A stretch of DNA of 64,000 nucleotides from Thiohalomonas denitrificans (GTDB lineage Bacteria > Pseudomonadota > Gammaproteobacteria > Thiohalomonadales > Thiohalomonadaceae), in contig NZ_FMWD01000001.1 in NCBI RefSeq assembly GCF_900102855.1, forward strand, positions 1-64,000, in the 5' to 3' direction. The notes under the pieces were generated by a model. The model was given only the letters and a program-made list of their open reading frames with translations, made no database searches and was not told the origin of the DNA. Positions 20,240 through 30,636 of the stretch are shown here, one piece after another. The translations under genes and the position numbers were made by a program. How positions within the stretch are numbered: the stretch's first letter is position 1; each line of letters starts with the position of its first letter.

Positions 20240-20977
20240 ATGGCAAAACAGCGCGACCACATCTTTGACGAACCCCGGCCGATGATCGTCGACTTTACTT
20301 TCGATGAGCGGGTGGCGTCCGTTTTCCCGGACATGATCCGGCGTTCAGTCCCCGGTTACGGCGAGGTCATCGCCCTCACCGGCCTGTTCGCGGAGCGCTA
20401 CGCACAGCCGGGCAGTACGCTGTACGATCTGGGCTGCTCACTGGGCGCCGCTACCCTTTCCATGCGCCGACGGGTGCATGCCGATCAATGTCGTATTATC
20501 GCCGTCGACAACGCCCCCGCCATGGTGGAGCAGTGCCGGGCAAACCTGGAAGCCGAGCCATCCCCGGTCCCGGTGGATGTGCACTGTTCCGACATTCGCA
20601 AGGTGCACATCGAAAACGCCTCGGTGGTGGTCCTCAACTTCACCCTGCAGTTTATCGAACCCGACGAGCGACTCGAGTTGCTACACCGCATCCACCAGGG
20701 ACTTCGCCCCGGCGGTGTGCTGGTCCTGTCGGAGAAGGTCGTCTTCGAAAACGAAAGGGAACAGCAATTCCAGGAATCCATGCACCTGGATTTCAAACGA
20801 GCCAACGGCTATTCGGAACTCGCCATCAGCCAAAAACGGACCGCCCTGGAGAACGTTCTCCTTCCCGAAAGTCTTGAAGCACACACGAGCCGTCTCCGAA
20901 ACGCCGGGTTCGGAGACGTCCACAACTGGTTTCGCTGTTTCAATTTTGCCTCCATGGCGGCCTTCAAGACCCCCTGA
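20240..20977 (+). CDS. cmoA: Carboxy-S-adenosyl-L-methionine synthase CmoA
   Basis: 245 residues. CmoA makes carboxy-SAM from SAM and prephenate for the wobble-uridine modification cmo5U in tRNA. The N terminus ([27 protein letters not shown]) and SAM motif ([14 protein letters not shown]) match the family, as do NFTLQF and SEKVVFEN. The usual partner cmoB does not lie next to it here. A -10-like GTATAAAAG sits about 20 bases upstream. Confidence 0.94.
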   Translation: MAKQRDHIFDEPRPMIVDFTFDERVASVFPDMIRRSVPGYGEVIALTGLFAERYAQPGSTLYDLGCSLGAATLSMRRRVHADQCRIIAVDNAPAMVEQCRANLEAEPSPVPVDVHCSDIRKVHIENASVVVLNFTLQFIEPDERLELLHRIHQGLRPGGVLVLSEKVVFENEREQQFQESMHLDFKRANGYSELAISQKRTALENVLLPESLEAHTSRLRNAGFGDVHNWFRCFNFASMAAFKTP

Positions 20978-21095
20978 GAACGAGACGACGTCACGGCTGC
21001 AGCTCTCCCGATAAACTGATCTGGTTCACGCCAGTATTCCCATTGAAACAGTAGAGTCATCACGAAGGCCTAACGTTCAATAGGGAGAAAGAGTG

Positions 21096-21359
21096 ATGGA
21101 GACGACAACACTCGCAACAACCACCGATAATTCGTTCCTGGATGAGGTGGTGGATCATCTACTCGGAGACTGGTCCGGACTGCGCCTCTACCTGCGCCAG
21201 CGAAAAACCGGCCGAGCGGCCGACCCGATTATGGATTCGCTGCTTTCAGAACTGCTGCGGCTCCATCTGCACGAAGCCGACGCGGCGAAAGTTTTCGCCT
21301 ATTTGACCGCAAACCCCGCTGAGCCGCAAACGAAGCTTCACCCCTCCTCGATCTGTTAA
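21096..21359 (+). CDS. Small helical protein of unknown function
   Basis: 87 residues from the ATG at 21096 (AGGGAGAAAGAG upstream; a GTG three bases earlier is possible). The middle is helical and leucine-rich (LLSELLRLHLHEADAAKVFAYL). No domain is recognised and no signal peptide is seen. It is followed by a GC-rich potential hairpin at about 21361-21400. It lies between cmoA and pncB. Confidence 0.55.
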   Translation: METTTLATTTDNSFLDEVVDHLLGDWSGLRLYLRQRKTGRAADPIMDSLLSELLRLHLHEADAAKVFAYLTANPAEPQTKLHPSSIC

Positions 21360-21552
21360 ACCGGATAGCCCTGCAGGGCCATTCGGGCCCGGCCGGTTGT
21401 TACCCTCCCCTGCAAACTGATCACCGCTTACGATTCGGCCCTGGAACCGAATCCTGCCAATCCAGGCAGCCAGGACCCATATGACCGGCTGGTTTGACCC
21501 TGACGGTCGGCTCATCAATGCTTAGAGGGTAACCTGAAACGGGCGACCTCAC

Positions 21553-22902
21553 ATGGATCTGCGATCCTCTCCTCTGCTGACCGACCTCTATCAGCTGACG
21601 ATGCTTGACGGCTATTTCGAGGCTGCTATGGAGGAAACCGCGGTATTCGAGTTTTTCGTCCGCAAGCTGCCAGACAGTCGCAATTTCCTGATGGCCGCCG
21701 GCCTCGAACAATTGATTGAATTCCTGGAGAACCTGCAGTTCACAAAAGAAGAGCTGCAGTGGCTGGCGGACAGCGGGCGTTTCCGGTCCGATTTCGTCGA
21801 CTACCTGGCCGGCCTTCGGTTTACCGGCGATGTCGATGCCATGCTCGAAGGCACCCTCTTTTTTGCCGATGAACCGATCCTTCAGGTCGTTGCCCCGCTA
21901 CCCCAGGCGCAATTGATCGAGTCACGGCTGATCAACATCCTGCATCTGCAGACCATGCTGGTCTCGAAGGCTGCGCGCTGCATGCTCGCCGCACCCGAAG
22001 GGTCGCTACTGGTGGACTTCGGGATGCGCAGGGCCCACGGTGCGGATGCGGCACTCTATGCCGCACGGGCCAGCTATCTGGCGGGATTCGCCGGTACGGC
22101 CACCGTCTATGCAGGGCCCGCCTTCGGTATTCCGCTCTACGGGACCATGGCGCACTCCTTCATACAGGCCCACGCCCGGGAAACCGATGCCTTCGAGACC
22201 TTCGCCCGGGCCCAGCCGGACAATGTAATTCTGCTGATCGATACCTACGATACCGAGGCGGCAGCCGAAAAGGTGGTGCAGTTGGCGCCGCGTCTGCAGG
22301 CCGATGGGATCGCCATCAAAGGCGTCCGGCTCGACAGCGGTGATCTGGCCGAACATGCCCGCAAAGTCCGGAAGATTCTGGATGCCGGTGGTCTCGACCA
22401 GACGGTCATCTTTGCCAGTGGGGATATCGACGAACACAAGCTGGCTGACTTCGAAAATCAGTCGGCCCCGATTTCCGGTTTTGGAATCGGCACCCGTCTG
22501 GATACCTCTTCCGATGCCCCCTATCTCAATTGCGCCTACAAGCTGACCGAGTATGCGGGGCAGGCGCGCCGCAAGCGCTCCGAAGGCAAAGAGATGCTAC
22601 CCGGGCGAAAACAGGTCTTCCGGCACTATGACAATGGCATCATGTCCAGTGATACCATTGCCCGGGAGGGGGAAGAGCCCGGTGGTGAAGCGCTGCTGCA
22701 GCCGGTCATGCGTGGCGGTAAACGGGTCGGTCGGCGACCGACCTTGGCGGAGAGCCGAGAGCATGCTGCCCGGCAGTTGGCAACGCTGCCCGCTCCCCTG
22801 CGTGGTCTGGGACCCGCGTCTTACCCGGTCCATGTCTCGAATGCGTTAAAAGAGCTCACCGAGGCGGTGGATCGCTTCGTGACCGACCAGGCAAGGCAAT
22901 AG
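21553..22902 (+). CDS. pncB: Nicotinate phosphoribosyltransferase
   Basis: 449 residues. It joins nicotinate and PRPP to nicotinate mononucleotide in the NAD salvage pathway. It starts LLTDLYQLTMLDGYF, typical of the shorter PncB type, and carries the phosphoribosyl-binding segments DFGMRRAHG, YAGPAFGIPLYGTMAHS, LIDTYDTEA and IKGVRLDSGDL, with FASGDIDE and GFGIGTRL further on. Length is normal. Confidence 0.93.
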   Translation: MDLRSSPLLTDLYQLTMLDGYFEAAMEETAVFEFFVRKLPDSRNFLMAAGLEQLIEFLENLQFTKEELQWLADSGRFRSDFVDYLAGLRFTGDVDAMLEGTLFFADEPILQVVAPLPQAQLIESRLINILHLQTMLVSKAARCMLAAPEGSLLVDFGMRRAHGADAALYAARASYLAGFAGTATVYAGPAFGIPLYGTMAHSFIQAHARETDAFETFARAQPDNVILLIDTYDTEAAAEKVVQLAPRLQADGIAIKGVRLDSGDLAEHARKVRKILDAGGLDQTVIFASGDIDEHKLADFENQSAPISGFGIGTRLDTSSDAPYLNCAYKLTEYAGQARRKRSEGKEMLPGRKQVFRHYDNGIMSSDTIAREGEEPGGEALLQPVMRGGKRVGRRPTLAESREHAARQLATLPAPLRGLGPASYPVHVSNALKELTEAVDRFVTDQARQ

Positions 22903-23056
22903 CAATCCGGAGCGCCTTGCTGTTCGATCGTCAGTGAACCCGGGATTCAGGAGCCCAGGCGCAGAACCGGCATCTCAAGTCACAAAGGAAGGAAAGGATT
23001 TTTCGCCTCTCGTCACTCGCAACGGGTGCCCGTTTTTGGGCGGGAACTATTATAGG

Positions 23057-24829
23057 ATGGTGCGCCTCCACCCTCAAAAGCTGATCTGCATGCAGACCGT
23101 TGGCCTGCTGCTGCTGTTCGTCCTGTTTGCGGTGCCAGGTCCACTCCCCGCGGCCGACGCGCCCCGGCTCGAGGTCGAGATCACGGGTATCGAAGACCCG
23201 TTGAAAAGCACGATTCGCAATGCCCTTTCCCTGGTGCGTGAACAGGGGCATCCGCTACTGACTCAGTACCGAATCCAGGCCCTGCATCAGGGTACGCCGG
23301 ATGAGATTCGTAACACCCTGGAACCCTTCGGTTATTACCAGGCCGAAATCGAACCTTTACTGGAGCAGCGTAACGGTACCTGGTACGCCCGCTATCACGT
23401 GAATCCCGGACCACCGGTCACCATCGGTTCACTGGATCTGGAGATCCGGGGCCCCGGCGGCTCGAACGAGGTCTTTCAAAACTGGCGCCAGACATTTCCG
23501 CTTCAGCCTGGTGACCGTCTGCGGCATGCCGGTTACGAACGCGCCAAGGATGATCTGCTGGCCATCGCGAGACGGTATGGTTACTTCGATGCGAGACTGT
23601 CGGAGAGTCGTGTACGCGTTGAACTACCGCAAAACCGCGCCGATATCACCCTGCACATGGATACCGGCCCCCGCTACCGCTTCGGCACTGTTCACTTCAG
23701 TGAAACACCGCTGCGTGAATCACTCCTGCAACGATTCCTGCATTTTGAGAGCGGAGAGCCCTTCCACTCCGGCGCACTGCTTGAGCTTCAACGAGCGCTT
23801 TCCGACAGCGACTATTTCGAACGCGTCGATGTCATTCCCCTGATCGAAGAGGCGGAGGAACAGCGGGTTCCCATCGAAGTCCGGCTGGAGATACAGAAAC
23901 GGACCCGTTACGCGTTCGGCATCGGCTATGGCACCGATACCGGGCCGCGTACCACCATCGGCATTGATCGGCGCTGGCAAAACAGCCGCGGCCACAAGGC
24001 CGGCACCCGGATCGTCGCCTCCGAGATCCGAACCGAGCTGAACTTCAACTACCGGGTTCCACTCACCCCGCCGACAACCGACTATCTGGACTTCACCGCG
24101 GACTACACCGAGGAGACCACCGATACCTCGTCCCGCGAAACGGCGCTCATTGGTGGCGCTCTGACACAAATGAGACGCGGATGGCAGGAGACCCTGTCGC
24201 TGAATTATCAGGAAGAGACTTTCGATGTCGGGATCGGAGACGAGCGCGCCAATATGCTGGTGCCGGGTATCGGCTGGCAGCGCGTGGTAGTGGACGATCG
24301 CCTTGTCCCGCAACACGGATGGCGACTGGCGGCCGGGCTAAAAGGGGCCTCCGAATCCGTGCTCTCCTCAACGGATCTGGCCCAGGCAACGTTCCGTGGC
24401 AGCTACATCACCACAATCCTGGGAGGGAGGCTGATAACCAGACTCGAGGCGGGTGCATCGGAGACCTCAAATTTCGATCGGCTGCCGGTATCGCTACGTT
24501 TTTTCGCCGGAGGAGACAGCAGCGTCCGCGGCTACGGGTATCAGACACTGGGCCCGGAAAACAGCGCGGGGGATGTCATCGGTGGCAAGCACCTTCTGAT
24601 TGGAAGCGTGGAGTACGACTATTTCTGGAGCGAGAACTGGGGCGCGGCAGTGTTCATTGATCAGGGCAACGCGTTCAACAGCACCGGTGACTTCGATCTT
24701 TCCCAAGGGGCCGGTCTGGGCGTCCGATACAAACTCCCCTTTGGTCTGATCCGCGTCGACGTCGCCTCGGCCGTCAGCGAGTCCGGCAACCCCTGGCGGC
24801 TCCATATCAACATCGGGCCTGAACTGTGA
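23057..24829 (+). CDS. tamA: TamA, outer-membrane assembly BamA-like protein
   Basis: 590 residues from ATG 23057 (another in-frame ATG at 23090 and an earlier frame at 22934 are possible). A signal-like helix (about 11-32) is followed by three POTRA repeats (about 35-260) and a C-terminal 16-strand barrel of the Omp85 family, with RFFAGGDSSVRGYGY, the barrel signature, near residue 470. TamA and TamB deliver proteins to the outer membrane and may move phospholipids. The stop overlaps the tamB start by four bases. Confidence 0.93.
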   Translation: MVRLHPQKLICMQTVGLLLLFVLFAVPGPLPAADAPRLEVEITGIEDPLKSTIRNALSLVREQGHPLLTQYRIQALHQGTPDEIRNTLEPFGYYQAEIEPLLEQRNGTWYARYHVNPGPPVTIGSLDLEIRGPGGSNEVFQNWRQTFPLQPGDRLRHAGYERAKDDLLAIARRYGYFDARLSESRVRVELPQNRADITLHMDTGPRYRFGTVHFSETPLRESLLQRFLHFESGEPFHSGALLELQRALSDSDYFERVDVIPLIEEAEEQRVPIEVRLEIQKRTRYAFGIGYGTDTGPRTTIGIDRRWQNSRGHKAGTRIVASEIRTELNFNYRVPLTPPTTDYLDFTADYTEETTDTSSRETALIGGALTQMRRGWQETLSLNYQEETFDVGIGDERANMLVPGIGWQRVVVDDRLVPQHGWRLAAGLKGASESVLSSTDLAQATFRGSYITTILGGRLITRLEAGASETSNFDRLPVSLRFFAGGDSSVRGYGYQTLGPENSAGDVIGGKHLLIGSVEYDYFWSENWGAAVFIDQGNAFNSTGDFDLSQGAGLGVRYKLPFGLIRVDVASAVSESGNPWRLHINIGPEL

Positions 24830-27800
24830 AACGCCGCCTGGCAACGGTCGCGCTTGTCATCCTCGTGCTGATAATGGCTGGTGCGACATGGCTATTGAAT
24901 ACCGAATCGGGATTGCACTGGACCTGGACCGCAGCCAGAGCGTGGACGGGAGTTGAACTTTCGGCCGATTCCCTGCGCGGAACCCTTTCGGGCCCATTGC
25001 AAGCACAACAGCTGAGGGTCCGTGCCGGGGAAACCCTCATCGAAGCCGGCGCGCTTACGCTGGACTGGCAACCCACAGCTCTGCTGCGGGGCACTCTCGC
25101 CTTTCGGCAGCTGACCGGCAGCGAAGTCAACATCCGTCTGCCTGTACAAGAGAAGGAGAAGACCGGTGAGGACGAGCAGCAGCCATTCAGCGGGATCCGT
25201 CTCCCTTTCTCCATCGAACTCGCTGACGTTCGGCTCGACGGCCTGGAGGTGCTCAAGGGAGCCGAAACACTTTTTGTTGTAGACAGCAGCGAACTCTCGG
25301 CCCGATTCGAGCAAGCGGGAGTGGAAGTGGCGCATTTGATGATGGAAGGCCCCTGGGGGCGATTCGGGGCCGAGGGAAAAATCGGTACGCTACCCGCCAT
25401 GGCCATCGACCTGATCACCCGCTGGCAAATCACCGTTGCACAACTGGCACAGCCGATCGCCGGCAACGGCCGTATCGGCGGAACGTTCGGCAAACCGCAG
25501 ATCCAGCAACGAATCACCAGCCCGGTCGTGATCGAGGCGGAAGGTGGGCTCGACTGGCAGGCAGAACCACTTGACTGGCATGCGCGTCTGAAAACCGCCG
25601 GAGCACATCTGGATCAACTCAGCAGCGGCTGGCGTCCACTCCTTGTGGCGGGGACGGTTACCGCCGAGGGTCAGGCGGCGTCCTTTACTGCGACCAGCAA
25701 CCTATCTATCGATGACCCGGAGCTGGGCCGCTGGGAATTCGACAGCCGCTTGCAGGCCGATGAGCGCTGGAACCTGGAGCAGCTGGAATTGCAGCAGGTG
25801 GATGGTCCCGCCCGAATGAAGGCCCGGGGGGCATGGATGCCGGCGTTCGGAACACCGGATCTGATCGAGGAGGCCCGGTTAACCCTCGACTGGCAGGATC
25901 TCTCCTGGCCCCTGGCAGGTGCCGACCCGCTGGCAGCCAGTCCGCAAGGCAACCTCACCGCTTCCGGCAGCCTTTCCGATTATACCCTGGAGAGCTCTCT
26001 GCAACTGAAGCGCCCCGGCCAGCCGCCAGCAATGCTCCAACTGGCCGGTGCAGGAGATCGTGAACAGCTCCGGGCCGAAAGGTTCCGACTCGAATGGCTT
26101 GATGGCAAAGCGGCTGGCAGTGGTCGACTGCAATGGTCCAATGGCCTGGCCTGGGACGCTGACCTGAAGGGCAGCGGATTCAATCCGGCCATCCTGCTAC
26201 CGGAGTGGTCCGGCGACATCGGCTTTGCCGCCCGGGGACACGGAACTCTGCCGCCGGAAGGTGTCGCCACCGTTGATGTCACCCTGGACGACCTGTCCGG
26301 CAGCCTGCGGGGTGAATCACTGGCCGGAAGTGCCGCCGCACGATTGACCGGTAACCGGTTGAACCTCGAGCAACTGCAACTGAACATCGGGACGGCTTCC
26401 CTCAGCGGTTCAGGTGTCGTTGCAGAAAACTGGAAGATGAACTGGGAACTGGCGGCCCCGCAACTGGGGATCATCCATCCTCAACTTGGCGGGAGTGTGC
26501 GTGCTGCGGGTCGACTGGAGGGTGCGAGAACATCGCCGCGGGTCCGCCTGGACGCTTCAACCGAAGGGCTGCAGGTTTCGGGAATTCGCTCGGAAGCGGC
26601 AAACCTGCACGCCGACATCGATCTGGCAGGGAAGACACCCTGGGATGCACGGCTTGAGGTCACCGCAATCAGCGGCCCCCCGATACCCCCCATCGACCGG
26701 ATAACCATCACCGCCAACGGCAACGCCGCCAACCACACCCTACGGGCCGAAACCGCCGGTAGCGAACTCTTTTTCACCCAGACGGCCTCCGGCAGCTACG
26801 CGTCGGGGAGTTGGAGTGGCCGGTTGACCGATGGCGCCGTTCGCGGGCTCCCGCCCGCCACCTGGCAGCAATCAGCGCCCGCGTCCCTGTCCGCCGATAG
26901 CAGCGGTATCGTACTGAAGACGCTTTGCTGGTCGTCTGCTGACGCCCGGGCCTGTACGAGCGTCGAAGGCAGCCTGGGACAACTTCAGTTGAGTCGATTC
27001 CCGCTTACCGCGCTCTCTCCGTTCATCGCCGACACCGATGTTCGCATCGATGGTCTTGTCAATGCCGATATCGAAGCCGATGCCGCCTCCGGTTATCTCG
27101 ACGCGGAAGTCAACGCAGTGGGCGCCGGTGTCACCTGGGGTGAAGGCGAGACGGATCTGGCCTTCGATATGGAGACCGCCCGACTGGTCGCCAAAAGCAA
27201 CCAGCAGGGCACATCGGCCGATCTCGAGCTGTCCGTGAAGCGCGGTGGATACCTGCGGGCCACGGTGCAGTCGCCCAACGCTCTCCCCTTTGGAGCGGAC
27301 GCTCCCATAAATGGCACTATCGAACTCCGCGCCACACAGCTCGGCTGGGTTTCCCTGCTCGTCTCCGATATCGCCGATCCCGACGGGCAGGTCAGGGGGG
27401 ACTTCCAGGTGGCGGGCACGATAGGCAGTCCCGAAGTCGACGGGAGTCTGCTGCTCGAGGATGGCAGCGCTTTCATTGTTCCGGCCGGTATTCGTATTCA
27501 ACCGGTCCGACTGGAACTGCGTGCCTTCGGCGAGGATGAACTGAGGCTTAGTGGTGAAGCCGTTTCCGGAGAGGGACGAATCAGCCTGGATGGTCGCATG
27601 GAACGCACCGAAGAGGCATGGCGAATAACAGGAACGGTTTCGGGAGAAGACTTCGAGGCGAGTCAGCTGCCCTACGCCCGGGTCTTCGTGAGTCCCGATC
27701 TGCAGTTGGAAATCGTGCCGGGTTTGGTGACGGTTAGCGGGCGATTGCATGTCCCCCGGGCGGATATCGAATTGCGCGAACTCCCCCAGAGCGTCCAGCG

Positions 27801-28563
27801 CTCTCCCGATGTCGTCGTCATCCGGGAGGATGTACCCGTCGAGACCAGGCCTGGCTGGCGAACCCGCACGGATGTAACCGTCACGTTCGGTGAACGCATC
27901 GGACTGGAGGGCTACGGTTTTTCGGGCCGGCTTTCGGGCCGGCTTGCCATCTCGGAAAGACCCGGCCAGGCGGCGACCGCCAATGGAGAGCTTCGCATTC
28001 TGGAAGGACGCTATGAGGCTTACGGCCAGGAACTCACCATCAGCGAAGGCCGGTTGCTCTTTGCCGCAAGTCCGCTAACCAATCCGGCCATCGATCTGCG
28101 CGCCATTCGTGTTGTGGAAGAGGTAACCGCCGGTATCGAAGTAACTGGACAGCTCAAGGACCCGGAGATCCGTCTTTTCTCCGAACCGCCCATGGAGGAG
28201 AGCGACGCCCTCGCCTACCTGATTGTCGGACGTCCCCTGAGCCGGGCCAGCCGGGCGGAAGGAAACCTGCTCTACAACGCGGCACTGTCACTCGGACTGC
28301 GCGGTGGAAACTTCCTTGCCCAGCAAATCGGCAGTGAGTTCGGCATCGAGGAGGTTGAAGTCGAAAGAGATCCTCAAAGCGAAGCCGCCTCCCTCGTACT
28401 GGGCACCCACTTGTCGCCGCGCCTTTATTTGCAGTACGTGGTGGTTTTCGCCGAAGCAGTCAATCGGGTACGCATCCGTTACGACCTGGGTACCAACTGG
28501 ACGCTGGAAGCCGAAAGCGGCGAACAGGCGGGAACCGACTTGTTCTACACCATCGAGCGCTGA
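24826..28563 (+). CDS. tamB: TamB, inner-membrane-anchored translocation and assembly module
   Basis: 1245 residues, GTG start in the last codons of tamA. A single N-terminal membrane helix (about 6-25) is followed by a very long beta-rich AsmA/TamB-like periplasmic domain. The C-terminal DUF490 region (about 900-1245) has LTISEGRLLFAASPLTNPAIDLRAIR and ends with a beta-signal (FYTIER). It spans the periplasm and docks with TamA. Length is typical. Confidence 0.95.
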   Translation: MKRRLATVALVILVLIMAGATWLLNTESGLHWTWTAARAWTGVELSADSLRGTLSGPLQAQQLRVRAGETLIEAGALTLDWQPTALLRGTLAFRQLTGSEVNIRLPVQEKEKTGEDEQQPFSGIRLPFSIELADVRLDGLEVLKGAETLFVVDSSELSARFEQAGVEVAHLMMEGPWGRFGAEGKIGTLPAMAIDLITRWQITVAQLAQPIAGNGRIGGTFGKPQIQQRITSPVVIEAEGGLDWQAEPLDWHARLKTAGAHLDQLSSGWRPLLVAGTVTAEGQAASFTATSNLSIDDPELGRWEFDSRLQADERWNLEQLELQQVDGPARMKARGAWMPAFGTPDLIEEARLTLDWQDLSWPLAGADPLAASPQGNLTASGSLSDYTLESSLQLKRPGQPPAMLQLAGAGDREQLRAERFRLEWLDGKAAGSGRLQWSNGLAWDADLKGSGFNPAILLPEWSGDIGFAARGHGTLPPEGVATVDVTLDDLSGSLRGESLAGSAAARLTGNRLNLEQLQLNIGTASLSGSGVVAENWKMNWELAAPQLGIIHPQLGGSVRAAGRLEGARTSPRVRLDASTEGLQVSGIRSEAANLHADIDLAGKTPWDARLEVTAISGPPIPPIDRITITANGNAANHTLRAETAGSELFFTQTASGSYASGSWSGRLTDGAVRGLPPATWQQSAPASLSADSSGIVLKTLCWSSADARACTSVEGSLGQLQLSRFPLTALSPFIADTDVRIDGLVNADIEADAASGYLDAEVNAVGAGVTWGEGETDLAFDMETARLVAKSNQQGTSADLELSVKRGGYLRATVQSPNALPFGADAPINGTIELRATQLGWVSLLVSDIADPDGQVRGDFQVAGTIGSPEVDGSLLLEDGSAFIVPAGIRIQPVRLELRAFGEDELRLSGEAVSGEGRISLDGRMERTEEAWRITGTVSGEDFEASQLPYARVFVSPDLQLEIVPGLVTVSGRLHVPRADIELRELPQSVQRSPDVVVIREDVPVETRPGWRTRTDVTVTFGERIGLEGYGFSGRLSGRLAISERPGQAATANGELRILEGRYEAYGQELTISEGRLLFAASPLTNPAIDLRAIRVVEEVTAGIEVTGQLKDPEIRLFSEPPMEESDALAYLIVGRPLSRASRAEGNLLYNAALSLGLRGGNFLAQQIGSEFGIEEVEVERDPQSEAASLVLGTHLSPRLYLQYVVVFAEAVNRVRIRYDLGTNWTLEAESGEQAGTDLFYTIER

Positions 28564-28827
28564 GCCAAGTTCGTCCCCCTCCGGCGAATCACTTCACTCT
28601 GTCGTTAATGCCCGGGCACAACCGGGAGAACCGGACGACCAAACAGGTATCCCCGTAAGGCATCGCAGCCCTGCGCTTTCAGTAACCATGTTGCGACACC
28701 AGCCGAGAGGCTAACCGGCACTATGTGGAAGAGTTTGCCAGTCAAGGGTCACCGACGGGCCGCTCGGTGAAGCCAATGAAACCCAATGTCGAAACGATGG
28801 GAGTGCTGACCAACCCGAAGCAGGCGC

Positions 28828-29013
28828 TCAGTAACTCCCCCCCTGCCCCGCCTTCAGAAGCAGTCGATGGGTCTCCTCATCAGGTACCCGCAACCGACCG
28901 AACTCGAACTCCGGAAGACGGCCCGGATAGGATTCCCGACGTTTCACCGACGCTCCCACCGAGTCCAGGAACAGTGGCTCACGACCCACGTTCTTGTCGG
29001 AAGGTGCATTCAT
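28828..29013 (-). CDS. Possible small protein of unknown function
   Basis: 61 codons, acidic and basic mixture with no membrane segment (MNAPSDKNVGREPLFLDSVG...). No clear ribosome site precedes the ATG. It lies 47 bases after the small membrane protein gene at 29061-29234 on the same strand, so the two could be one transcript. The rest of 28564-29613 is intergenic. I give it a low score because the evidence is only length and composition. Confidence 0.35.
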   Translation of the reverse strand: MNAPSDKNVGREPLFLDSVGASVKRRESYPGRLPEFEFGRLRVPDEETHRLLLKAGQGGSY

Positions 29014-29060
29014 TTCTAATCACCGGGTAAGGAACCGAATGGCTGCTCGACTCAGGCCGA

Positions 29061-29234
29061 TCAGGAGCCCGGGAGCACCGTCATCACTAGTTGGAAGAGA
29101 TCCCCGATGGTCGGACTGGCACCATCGATGGCCAATACCCAAACCAACGCCATCGCGCCACCGGCAACCACCAACAGGGATTCAACACAGCCGATCGTGG
29201 GGCTGCACTGCTTTTCCTTGCGTATCCGTTCCAT
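29061..29234 (-). CDS. Small single-span membrane protein (57 aa)
   Basis: The ATG at 29234 follows GAGGAGGGACC, a near-perfect ribosome site four bases away. The 57-residue product begins MERIRKEKQCSPTIGC and has one hydrophobic segment (LLVVAGGAMALVWVLAI) at about 20-36, flanked by basic residues on the N-terminal side, so the N terminus is probably cytoplasmic. The end is at 29061. I know of no function. A strong translation start makes this one of the better supported small genes. Confidence 0.65.
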   Translation of the reverse strand: MERIRKEKQCSPTIGCVESLLVVAGGAMALVWVLAIDGASPTIGDLFQLVMTVLPGS

Positions 29235-29450
29235 GGTCCCTCCTCACACTTTCCTTTTTGCGGGAGCCTTAAACAGGTTATGGCAGAGGTATGCCCCGGC
29301 CGCAAGGTTAGGGCTCCGAAACAACGATGAGCGGGACTTTCCCCATATTCCGGCCTCTGCCATTCCTAACCCGGTGCATCACTTTACGCCCGCTGTAGTT
29401 CGAACCTGGGCCCGACCGGGCGCCGTTTCCAACGTCTTTTTACGCAGTAA

Positions 29451-29511
29451 GTAGGGGTTTTCCGGTCCGGTGCCTACACTCGTCCTGTCGAAAAAGTAGG
29501 GTTTTCCCTAC
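29451..29511. promoter_or_regulatory. Repeated GTAGGG...CCCTAC motif in the galE upstream region
   Basis: A compact palindrome (GTAGGGTTTTCCCTAC) lies at 29496-29511, and a longer relative (GTAGGGGTTTTCC, later CCTAC) at 29451-29476. Both share AAGTAGGG-TTTTCC. They lie about 100 to 160 bases before the galE ATG at 29614 and may be regulator sites or a transcript hairpin. Confidence 0.4.
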
Positions 29512-29613
29512 CCCACCCGCATTCGATGGCGGACTAGGTTTACTAGGCAGACAGCTCGCCTGAAGGGTGGGCGATTCGCACAGCGGAAACCCACAAAAAG
29601 CCAAGGATGGTTT

Positions 29614-30636
29614 ATGAAAAAACAATCTGCAGTGCTGGTGACCGGCGGGGCCGGCTATATCGGCAGCCATGTAGTACGACAGCTTGCTGAAGTCGGCGAA
29701 CGCGTTATCGTCCTGGATAATCTTTCCACCGGTTTTGCCGAATCGGTCCTGCACGGCGATTTGATTGTCGGGGATACCGGCGATCGAGACACGGTGCTGG
29801 CTATCTTGCGCGAATACCGGGTAGATGCGGTGATGCACTTCGCCGCCCACACGGTAGTTCCGGAATCGGTACGTGATCCACTGAAGTATTATGGCAACAA
29901 CACCTCCAGCACCCGGAACTTGCTCGAGTGCTGTCAGGAGGCCGGTGTCAAGCATTTCGTATTCTCCTCCACCGCGGCGGTGTACGGTACGCCCGATGGG
30001 GGACTCGCCAGTGAAGAGACACCGACCCGCCCGATCAATCCCTACGGACGCTCGAAACTGATGTCGGAATGGATGCTGCACGACCTTTCGCAGGTCACTG
30101 ATTTGAACTATGTCACTTTTCGCTATTTCAATGTGGCTGGCTGCGATCCTTATGCACGTATCGGGCAGTCGACCCCGAATGCCACCCTGCTCATCAAGGT
30201 CGCCTGTGAAACTGCGATTGGAAAACGGGCACAGCTCAAGATCTTCGGGACCGACTACCCGACACCGGACGGCACCGGCGTCCGTGACTTCATCCACGTA
30301 GAGGACCTTGCCGAGGCTCACCGGCTGGGACTCGAGTATCTTCGCAACGGTGGCGACTCATCGGTGTTCAACTGCGGTTACGGACATGGCTACAGTGTGC
30401 GGGAAGTACTCGACTCGGTGCAGCGGGTTACCGGCAAGTCACTGACGATTGAAGAGGTTGCACGTCGGCCCGGCGACCCACCACGCCTCATTGCCGACTC
30501 CGGACGCCTGCACCAGAGACTCGGCTGGAAGCCCCGTTACGACGATCTCGACTTTATTGTGGAGACTGCCTGGAACTGGGAACGGCGCGTCTCGGCACCC
30601 AAAAGTCAGGGCCCATGGCTGGCCCCCGTTCGCTAA
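29614..30636 (+). CDS. galE: UDP-glucose 4-epimerase
   Basis: 340 residues. Rossmann NAD site is VTGGAGYIGSHV near the start. The active-site Ser-Tyr-Lys is in SSTAAVYG and YGRSK. It interconverts UDP-glucose and UDP-galactose for cell-surface polysaccharides. The extended SDR fold is complete, with GTGVRDFIHVEDLA and GYGHGYSV. Neighbours do not form a polysaccharide operon, so its pathway is not shown by context. Confidence 0.94.
   Translation: MKKQSAVLVTGGAGYIGSHVVRQLAEVGERVIVLDNLSTGFAESVLHGDLIVGDTGDRDTVLAILREYRVDAVMHFAAHTVVPESVRDPLKYYGNNTSSTRNLLECCQEAGVKHFVFSSTAAVYGTPDGGLASEETPTRPINPYGRSKLMSEWMLHDLSQVTDLNYVTFRYFNVAGCDPYARIGQSTPNATLLIKVACETAIGKRAQLKIFGTDYPTPDGTGVRDFIHVEDLAEAHRLGLEYLRNGGDSSVFNCGYGHGYSVREVLDSVQRVTGKSLTIEEVARRPGDPPRLIADSGRLHQRLGWKPRYDDLDFIVETAWNWERRVSAPKSQGPWLAPVR

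Noticed and set aside
29512-29613. Cyclic di-GMP (GEMM) riboswitch before galE
   Set aside because: A short AAAGCC-like segment is present, but the rest of the conserved core is missing and the segment lies too close to the start codon.
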